In this document: piece after piece, positions 58,592-64,000 of the stretch
How the letters are laid out: each line of letters begins with the position of its first letter
Position numbering within the stretch: position 1 is the first letter of the stretch
NCBI GenBank assembly: GCA_963757335.1
Contig: CAVWRJ010000024.1
Coordinates: 434,001-498,000, forward strand
Direction: 5' to 3'
Length of the DNA stretch: 64,000 nucleotides
Source: DASQPA01 sp963757335
GTDB taxonomy: Bacteria > Acidobacteriota > Thermoanaerobaculia > Multivoradales > UBA5704
Made by a program: the position numbers and the translations under genes
The notes under the pieces: model-generated
Databases searched by the model: none
Seen by the model: only the letters and a program-made list of their open reading frames with translations
What the model was told of the DNA's origin: nothing

Positions 58592-60154
58592 CTATGGCTC
58601 CTCCCCCCGGGCCTCGGCCGGGGCGCCCAGGGTGCCCAGCACCGGGCGGTGGCGCGCGAGAAGCTTCTGCAGATAGGTACGGTGGAGCCCCGCCTCGCGA
58701 GCGGCGCGCGAGACGTTGCCGTCCGAGCGCCGCATCAGCTCGACCAGGAAGCGCTGCTCGACCGCTGCCACGCTCGCCTCCCGCGCCGCGTTCAACGTCT
58801 CGCCCGTCAGCGCGGAGAAGACCGGCTCGGCTCCGGCATCCCCGGCATTCGCGGCATCCGGTGCCATGCCCGCGATCTCCGCCGGCAGCAGATCGACGTC
58901 CAGCTCCGGACCGCGGGCGAGCAGGCAAACCCTTTCGATCGCGTGCGCCAGCTCGCGGACATTGCCCGGGTACGAATAGGCCTGAAGCGCCCGCTCGACC
59001 CGTGGAGCGAAGCGCGGCCTCTCCCCGGGTCGCCGCCATTCCAGGCGCAGGAAATGATCGGCGAGGAGCAGCACGTCCCCCCGGCGCTCCCGGAGCGGCG
59101 GCAAGGTCAAATCCAGCACCTTCAGCCGGAAGTAGAGGTCTTCCCGGAAGCTCCCGGCGCGCGTCATCTGTCGCAGGTCGCGATGGGTGGCGGCGACGAT
59201 CCGCACGTCGACTTTCTCCGTGCGGTCGGAGCCCAGCCGCTGGATCTCGCCGAACTGGAGGAAGCGCAGCAGCTTGGCCTGGGCCTCGATGGGGATCTCG
59301 CCCACCTCGTCGAGGAACAGGGTGCCGCCGTGCGCCGAGGCGAGCCGGCCGGGACGGTCGCGCTTGGCGTCGGTGAACGCTCCGGCGACGTGACCGAAGA
59401 GCTCCGATTCGAGGAGCGTTCCCGGCAGGGCCGAGCAGTGGACGGTGACGAACGGCCGGCCCCGGCGCGGGCTGTTGACGTGGAGCGCCCGGGCGATCAG
59501 CTCCTTGCCGGTGCCGGTCTCGCCGAGGACGAGGATGGGGGCGTCCGCCCCGGCGACCTGGGCGACGACGCGCAGGAGCTCCATCATCCGAGGATCGCGG
59601 CTGACGATCCCGGCGAAGTCGTGCTGGGCGAAGAGATCGCGCTCCAGGCTGCGATTCCTCCGCAGCAGCTCCTCCCGGTCGCTCGCGCGTTTCAAGAACA
59701 GGCCGGCGATCTCCGCCAGCTCTGAGAGGAAGGCGCGGCTCTCGGGAGTGAAGCTGTCGACGCGCTCGCGGTTTTCGAGATAGACGACGCCGTAGATCTC
59801 GCCGTCATAGCGCAGCGGCGCCACCAGCACAGAGCAGCGGCCGATCACCAGACCGCTCTCCTCGGAAGCGAAGCGGGGGTCCTCGATCAGATTGGGCAGA
59901 TAGAGAAGTGCGCCGGTGGCGATCGCCTCGCGCACGAGGGTACGGCTGAACCGGCGGGCGAGGTCACTCTGCCGGCCGCGCTCCAAGCCGACCTCGAACT
60001 TCTGCTGGTAGGAGCCGTCTTCCCGGACGACGACGAAGCCCGTCTCGGCGCCGCACTGGAGGACGATGCGCCGCAGGAGGACCTCGGGGGCCCGCGCCGC
60101 GTCGTCCTCGGCCAGCAGGAGCTTTGAGATCGCATACAGATCCTCGTAGAGCAC
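58592..60154 (-). CDS. GAF-AAA+-Fis sigma-54-dependent transcriptional activator
   Basis: A 520-residue enhancer-binding protein. The GAF domain is at about residues 15-165 (SVLVAPLRYDGEIYGVVYLE). The AAA+ domain has Walker A GETGTGKELIAR, Walker B GGTLFLDEVGEI, and the sigma-54 contact loop GAFTDA in place of the usual GAFTGA. FREDLYFRLKVL and YPGNVRELAHAIERV follow, then a Fis-type HTH (NVSRAAREAGLHRTYLQKLL). It would open -24/-12 promoters in response to a ligand of the GAF domain. Followed directly by the kinase gene. Confidence 0.92.
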   Translation of the reverse strand: MLYEDLYAISKLLLAEDDAARAPEVLLRRIVLQCGAETGFVVVREDGSYQQKFEVGLERGRQSDLARRFSRTLVREAIATGALLYLPNLIEDPRFASEESGLVIGRCSVLVAPLRYDGEIYGVVYLENRERVDSFTPESRAFLSELAEIAGLFLKRASDREELLRRNRSLERDLFAQHDFAGIVSRDPRMMELLRVVAQVAGADAPILVLGETGTGKELIARALHVNSPRRGRPFVTVHCSALPGTLLESELFGHVAGAFTDAKRDRPGRLASAHGGTLFLDEVGEIPIEAQAKLLRFLQFGEIQRLGSDRTEKVDVRIVAATHRDLRQMTRAGSFREDLYFRLKVLDLTLPPLRERRGDVLLLADHFLRLEWRRPGERPRFAPRVERALQAYSYPGNVRELAHAIERVCLLARGPELDVDLLPAEIAGMAPDAANAGDAGAEPVFSALTGETLNAAREASVAAVEQRFLVELMRRSDGNVSRAAREAGLHRTYLQKLLARHRPVLGTLGAPAEARGEEP

Positions 60155-60611
60155 TCTCTCCTGCCTCCAATTGGTGACACCTGCCTCCGGGAACAGGCAG
60201 AGCTTAACCGATTTGTGGGCCGATGTCTTGCGCGAAGGCGAAAGCTGGTCTTTTGGGGTGGACCGCGCCCGTGAGATCGGGAGAAGGGAGGGAGACGCCG
60301 ATCTTGCGTTCGTCGGTGCAATGGCAAGGATATCGGGAAATCAGTGGGCAGGTCGCCGTGGGCGCGCTGCCTTCGTCGAGCGGCAGTGCTCGGCCTGAAA
60401 GTGGCTCCAAAGCTTGGAATATAAAGGCTTTTCTGTGTCAGCCCTCACCTGGCAGGAAGGTTGCTCTATAGGCTGATGTCGGCAACAAGATCGGGCGGCT
60501 TGCGGCTGGATCAACCAGCCACTTCCGGACCGGGCGGGCGTACCGCTTGGAGGAGTCCGGGGTCCATTCAGGATCGCCACCTCAACCTCTTGCACGAAAG
60601 GAAAACGAATC
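60155..60611. promoter_or_regulatory. Divergent regulatory region between the activator and its probable target
   Basis: No gene. It holds two direct copies of CCTGCCTCC (60161-60169, 60181-60189), the second also forming an inverted repeat CTGCCT-N8-AGGCAG (60182-60201). An inverted repeat AGATCGG-N17-CCGATCT (60274-60304) lies about 160 bases before the -24/-12 promoter, a usual distance for an activator site. Confidence 0.45.
60450..60465 (+). promoter_or_regulatory. Sigma-54 -24/-12 promoter
   Basis: TGGCAGG-AAGG-TTGCT matches the sigma-54 consensus (TGGCACG-N4-TTGCW) at all but one position, with GG and GC ten bases apart. It points to the gene at 60612, leaving a leader of about 135 bases. 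Confidence 0.75.
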
Positions 60612-61661
60612 ATGGCGACGTTAAGTGAAATCTGTATCGCGGACAGCGCGTTGGCGACGGGCCTGGGGGAAAATGCCGTCCAGTACAATGACCTGTACTT
60701 TCGCGCCAACCTCGGCGATACCGGCACGGTGCCGGCGACGGGATCGCTCAGCTCCTCGCCGGACATCATCCCCTTCGGCACGGCGCCGACGACCAATCCG
60801 AAAAAGTTCTTCACCGACAATTACAGCAAGGACGTCGGCAAGGACCTGATCGCGCGAGCGCCGAACTACCTCTACCTGCGCGCGAAGAATCTCAAGAACG
60901 GCGCGCAGACGGGGACGATCCAGCTCTACTACACCAAGGCCTCACTCCTTCTCTATCCCAGCCTCTGGCAGCAAAACGCCATCCAGACGTCGAGCGGGGC
61001 GTCCTCCGTGCCGGTCTCGGCTGCCGCCCTGGGTGGCATCGCCGTGACGGAAGACCCGTTCACCTGGAAGCCGGAGCTGATCTCCGGGGATCACTACTGC
61101 CTGATCGGTCGGGTGGTGACCGCGGACCATCCCAACCCGATCCCGCAGACGGGCCGCATCAGCGACTTCGCGGCCTACATCGCGAACAACCGCGGCATGG
61201 GCTGGAGAAACATCTCTGTCGTCGATGCCGGAAGCCCCACCTTCAGCATGTCGGTCGGTTACGAGCAGGGCACGGAGCACGCTGACATGTTCGTCGCCAT
61301 CCGGGCCAAGGGCGTCCCGGCCGGGGCCGAGGTGGCCTTCTCGTGCGCCACTCCCGGGCCCGACCCGCTGATCAACATGGGCCGCTTCCGGTCCGAAGGC
61401 AAGGATTTCCTGGTCGGTCTCCCGACCAAGATCCCGGCCGGCTTCAAGTCCAACATCACCTATTCGTATTGGAGCAACGGCACCGTTCCCAAGCCGGGCT
61501 GGGAAGTCTCGCTGGTCGTCTTCTACTTCGCGCCGCCGGCCCATCCGGCCTATGCTCACGGGATTTCGCTCGATCGGCTCGGGCTCCGCGGCGAGGCGCT
61601 CGCCGCCGCCGGTCCGGTCAAGGCGATCGTCGTCGGCTCCCACAAGATGCAGGCGAAGTAA
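60612..61661 (+). CDS. Unknown protein under a sigma-54 promoter
   Basis: A 349-residue protein with no signal peptide or membrane helix and no recognised family. Visible parts are the opening MATLSEICIADSALATGLGE, NAVQYNDLYFRANLGDTGTV, a segment with GTIQLYYTKASLLLYPSLWQ, a central GDHYCLIGRVVTADHPNPIP and a beta-rich C-terminal half. The mostly beta pattern might suit a structural or binding protein. AAAGG lies about a dozen bases before the ATG. It is divergent from the sigma-54 activator gene and carries a near-perfect -24/-12 promoter. Confidence 0.65.
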   Translation: MATLSEICIADSALATGLGENAVQYNDLYFRANLGDTGTVPATGSLSSSPDIIPFGTAPTTNPKKFFTDNYSKDVGKDLIARAPNYLYLRAKNLKNGAQTGTIQLYYTKASLLLYPSLWQQNAIQTSSGASSVPVSAAALGGIAVTEDPFTWKPELISGDHYCLIGRVVTADHPNPIPQTGRISDFAAYIANNRGMGWRNISVVDAGSPTFSMSVGYEQGTEHADMFVAIRAKGVPAGAEVAFSCATPGPDPLINMGRFRSEGKDFLVGLPTKIPAGFKSNITYSYWSNGTVPKPGWEVSLVVFYFAPPAHPAYAHGISLDRLGLRGEALAAAGPVKAIVVGSHKMQAK

Positions 61662-62057
61662 TCCCCTTCACCCCGGAGAGCCGATCTCCAGCCAGGCCGC
61701 TCCTCCTCCTCCCGCCGTGCCGGGAAGGAGGAGCGGCACCACCCTTTCGCCCCGGTTCGAAACGTTTTTATCCGGGACCTCCACCCATGGCGGGCGAGGA
61801 GCTTCTCGACCCGCGCCCGCGCCGAGAGAGAGGCCGGCGGTCCTCTCGACGTACCGGGACCGCCCCGCCGCCGAGAGCGGCGCCTTGACCACCCAGCCCG
61901 TGGCTCCAGAGATCCCGAATCCCGAGGTACGAGGTGCCAGGCGATTCGCACGGCTGCGCTCCCGTCGGAGGTGCGGGGGCCAGGACAAGGTCTGTACCCC
62001 GCGTGGTACCCCCCTCCTAGTCCTCCGACGTTGACGCGGCTACGGGTAACCAGTAGT
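61662..62057. other. Gene-free stretch after the sigma-54 target gene
   Basis: No supported gene. A 12-bp perfect inverted repeat (61696-61707 with 61726-61737) near its start may end the upstream transcript. Near its end lies TTGACG-17-TAGTAT (62031-62059), a promoter-like pair whose start point would fall inside the brnT leader. Confidence 0.5.
61696..61737. terminator. 12-bp hairpin after the unknown sigma-54 target gene
   Basis: GCCGCTCCTCCT and AGGAGGAGCGGC are exact complements separated by 18 bases, 35 bases past the stop. No T-run. Confidence 0.5.
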
Positions 62058-62354
62058 ATGGTGACGGTGAACTAGGAGTGGAACACCGCGAAGGCCATTG
62101 AGAATCGCCGAAGACACGGCATCGATTTTGGGGACGCCATTGCTGCTGTCGAAGATCCGAACCGGCTCGAGGAAATCGACGACCGCTTCGAGTACGGCGA
62201 GGAACGGACGCGGGTCATCGGCATGACAATCCACAAGATCCTTTTCGTCATCACGACCACACGCGGCGACGACGTGTGCCGCATCATCTCCGCCCGGAGG
62301 GCCACGCGACATGAGCAAGCGAGATCCTACACGGAGGACCGTGAAACCTGGTGA
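62058..62354 (+). pseudogene. brnT: BrnT-family toxin gene with in-frame amber codon
   Basis: From the ATG at 62058 the frame reads M-V-T-V-N, then TAG (62073-62075). It then continues as a full BrnT (DUF497) toxin: EWNTAKAIENRRRHGIDFGD, later EERTRVIGMTIHKILFVITT and CRIISARRATRHEQARSY. BrnT proteins normally begin a few residues before the EWD/EWN motif, so the TAG is a nonsense change at codon 6, not an upstream end. Only rare start codons (ATT at 62091) exist downstream in frame. The toxin is probably not made, or only through readthrough. It overlaps the following antitoxin gene by 44 bases. Confidence 0.75.
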
Positions 62355-62682
62355 TACGCCGCCTCGCGGCGACACCGATTGGGCTGGGGTAGACGCTATG
62401 ACGGAGGACGAGGTGCTCGCTGCGGCGCTGGCCGATCCCGACGCCCAGCCCCTTGGCCCGGAGGAGCTCGCGAAGATGCGCCGGGTCTCCCCGGTGAAGG
62501 CACTGCGAGAGCGGCTCGGCATGACGCAGGTGGAGTTCGCCGAAGCCTTCGGGTTGCCCGTCAGCACACTCCGGGATTGGGAGCAGCGTCGGAGCACGCC
62601 GGACGCTCCGGCCAGGGCTCTCCTGCGAGCCATCGAACGCGAGCCGGAGACAATGCGGCGGTTGTTGTCTCGGGCCGCTTAA
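62311..62682 (+). CDS. XRE-family helix-turn-helix antitoxin paired with BrnT
   Basis: A 123-residue protein. The N-terminal half is a linker typical of BrnT partners. The C-terminal half is an XRE-type HTH: RERLGMTQVEFAEAFGLPVS then TLRDWEQRRSTPDAPARALL. It is expected to bind the toxin and repress the operon. The ATG lies inside the end of the brnT frame. Intact, although its toxin gene carries a stop. Confidence 0.82.
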   Translation: MSKRDPTRRTVKPGDTPPRGDTDWAGVDAMTEDEVLAAALADPDAQPLGPEELAKMRRVSPVKALRERLGMTQVEFAEAFGLPVSTLRDWEQRRSTPDAPARALLRAIEREPETMRRLLSRAA

Positions 62683-62754
62683 CCGGTGACATAACACGCC
62701 CGCATCATTGGGTCGAGGGGAGGGGGGCGCCTCGCCAAGGGTACAACCTTCCTG

Positions 62755-63216
62755 CCTCCGGACGCCGTTCGGAAGCTCCCGGACGCCGTTTGGAACCCTC
62801 CGGACGCCGTTCAGAACCTCCCGGACGCCGCTGGGAAGCTCCCGGACGCGGTTCGGAACCTCCCGGACGTGGTTCGCAAGCTCCCGGGCGTGGTTCGGAA
62901 GCTCACGGACGCCGTTCAGAACCTCCCCGACCCGTTTGAGAAGCTCCCGGACGCCATTTGGGCCCTTCCGGATCGCTTTTGGAGCTTCCCGGAGCCCGTG
63001 AAAAGTCCTCCGGATCTCGTGGAAAGTCTTTGGGAACCCGTGGAAAGTCCTCAGAAACCCGTGAAAAGTCTTTTTTCACTCGTGGAAAGTCCTCGGGAAC
63101 TCGTGGAAAGTCCTCAGAAACTCGTGGAAAGTCCTCGGGAACTTGTGGAAAGTCGTCAGAAACTCGTGGAAAGTCCCCAGAAACTCGTCCGGGAGCTTCT
63201 AAAACCCGTAGAAAGC
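62755..63216. repeat. Degenerate 21-bp tandem repeat array (22 units)
   Basis: Twenty-two units of exactly 21 bases. The first half follows CTCCCGGACGCCGTTCGGAAG, minus one or two changes per unit. The second half drifts to the pattern GTGGAAAGTCCTCGGGAAC. In plus frame 1 the units read as heptads LPDAVRK, LPDAVWN and later LVESPQK without a stop, but no standard start codon opens that frame before the middle of the array. It lies between the BrnT/XRE pair and a pentapeptide-repeat gene. Confidence 0.88.
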
Positions 63217-63228
63217 CTGTGTCCGAAG

Positions 63229-64000
63229 CTACGCCGCCCGCCCGGGGTCGAGCGGCACGCCGGTGAAGCGGGTGAGGTCGGACTGCGGGGACCAGCGGCT
63301 GCCGTCGGGGAGGACGGTCTCCGGGCTCCAGAGGGCGAGGTTCAAGATCGCGTCGTGGAGATTGGCGCCGTCCAGGAAGGCTCCCCGGAGATCGGCGCGG
63401 ACGAGGTTCGCTCCGGTCAGGTCGGCGCGCAGGAGGTTGGCGCCCTGGAGCCGGGCGCCGACCAGGTTGGCGCGGGTGAGGCGGGCCCAGCGGAGGACCG
63501 CCCCGTCGAGCTTGGCCTCGCTCAGGCCGGCGCCCTCCGCGTTCACCCAGCGGAGGTCCGCCCGCTCCAGGTTGGCCCGGAACAGCTGGGTCCCCTGGAG
63601 GGCCGCACCCTCCAGGCAGGCGCCACCCAGGTCGGCACCGTTGAGCGTGGCGCCCTGGAGCTCGGCGCCGCCCAGGTTCGCCTCGCGGAGGTCGGCCTTC
63701 AGCAGCCGCGCCCCCTCCAGGCGCGCGTCTTTGAGGTTCGCCCGCTTCAAGTTGGCGAGCTCCAGGTTGGCCCCCTGGAGCGCGGCCCGCGACAGGTCCC
63801 CCTCTTCGAGCAGCGCCTCGTAGAGGTCGGCGTGCTGGAGATTGGCGCCGTTGAGCTTCGCCCCTCGCAGGTCGGCCTCGCGGAGGCTCGCGAGCTCCAG
63901 GTTGGCCCCCTGGAGGCTGGCGTTCTGGAGGTGGGCCTTGAACATCTGGACCTGCCGGAGGTCGACGCTGAAGAGGCTCGCCTCGCGGAGGTCGGCGCGC
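63229..64000 (-). CDS. Pentapeptide-repeat protein (5' end beyond the window)
   Basis: At least 257 residues of A(D/N)Lxx repeats, for example ANLELASLREADLRGAKLNG and ANLVGARLQGANLLRADLTG, forming a right-handed quadrilateral beta-helix. The C-terminal cap is ALWSPETVLPDGSRWSPQSD. The frame remains open and in the repeat pattern up to the right window edge (ADLREASLFSVDLRQ), so the start lies outside. Such proteins mediate binding or, in the MfpA/Qnr group, mimic DNA; no specific role can be given. Confidence 0.9.
   Translation of the reverse strand, partial: RADLREASLFSVDLRQVQMFKAHLQNASLQGANLELASLREADLRGAKLNGANLQHADLYEALLEEGDLSRAALQGANLELANLKRANLKDARLEGARLLKADLREANLGGAELQGATLNGADLGGACLEGAALQGTQLFRANLERADLRWVNAEGAGLSEAKLDGAVLRWARLTRANLVGARLQGANLLRADLTGANLVRADLRGAFLDGANLHDAILNLALWSPETVLPDGSRWSPQSDLTRFTGVPLDPGRAA

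Noticed and set aside
62031..62059. A promoter TTGACG-17-TAGTAT for the BrnT operon
   Set aside because: The transcript would begin after the ATG at 62058, so it does not fit the toxin frame; kept only as a possible leaderless antitoxin promoter.
62755..63216. A CRISPR array
   Set aside because: There are no distinct spacers: adjacent 21-base units are variants of one another, and no cas genes are near.

Overview
The window is GC-rich, densely coded DNA of a chromosome that most resembles Acidobacteriota, perhaps a Thermoanaerobaculia-like or Holophagae-like lineage. This placement is an inference from gene content: a duplicated MacB/FtsX orphan permease of the ADOP type, an IPTL-CTERM surface protein, a Ser/Thr kinase with TPRs next to a sigma-54 activator, and DnaE2. 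No rRNA or tRNA gene was found.

Layout. 0-4.4 kb: the 3' part of a large secreted SdrD-B/GEVED protein with an IPTL-CTERM anchor. 4.6-7.3 kb: an acyl carrier protein, an LpxL-like acyltransferase and, convergently, a fatty acyl-AMP ligase that follows clpS-clpA (7.3-10.1 kb). 10.2-17.7 kb: four toxin-antitoxin-like pairs (HicAB, MntA-HepT, AbrB-PIN, DUF4258-like/DUF2283) interspersed with a secreted hydrolase, two methyltransferases and prfC. 17.8-21.9 kb: a secreted TIM-barrel-like protein and the ADOP permease. 22.0-24.2 kb: a duplicated two-gene module, one copy dead, with a HicBA pair between the copies. 24.2-30.0 kb: a clearly more A+T-rich island holding one collinear operon. It has an NMT1-type binding protein (frameshifted), a second NMT1-like protein without signal peptide, a small membrane protein, an ABC ATPase, a permease, an unknown protein and a single-domain globin. 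30.0-43 kb: housekeeping and accessory genes (HI0933-type flavoprotein, TSUP permease, aldo/keto reductase, a VirJ/AcvB pair, an old yellow enzyme, dnaE2, a secreted beta-propeller). 44.1-48.3 kb: the biotin operon bioB-F-D-A. 48.3-54.8 kb: cardiolipin synthase, glgX, a small secreted peptide divergent from a TPR protein, and a TMEM175 channel. 55.3-61.7 kb: a GAF/AAA+/Fis sigma-54 activator and a Ser/Thr kinase in one operon, flanked on both sides by genes of unknown function that each carry a -24/-12 promoter. 62-64 kb: a BrnT/XRE pair with an amber codon in brnT, a 22-unit 21-bp repeat array and a pentapeptide-repeat protein running off the end.

Several conserved genes (SdrD-type protein, bioB, bioF, bioD, glgX, the 3' end of the HI0933 gene) are broken by single-base indels, mostly in short homopolymers. 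This suggests uncorrected sequencing error at least as much as real gene decay. The most interesting candidates for new biology are the A+T-rich transporter-globin island, the sigma-54/kinase regulon with its two flanking target genes, the peptide/TPR divergon, and the two 21-bp degenerate repeat arrays.
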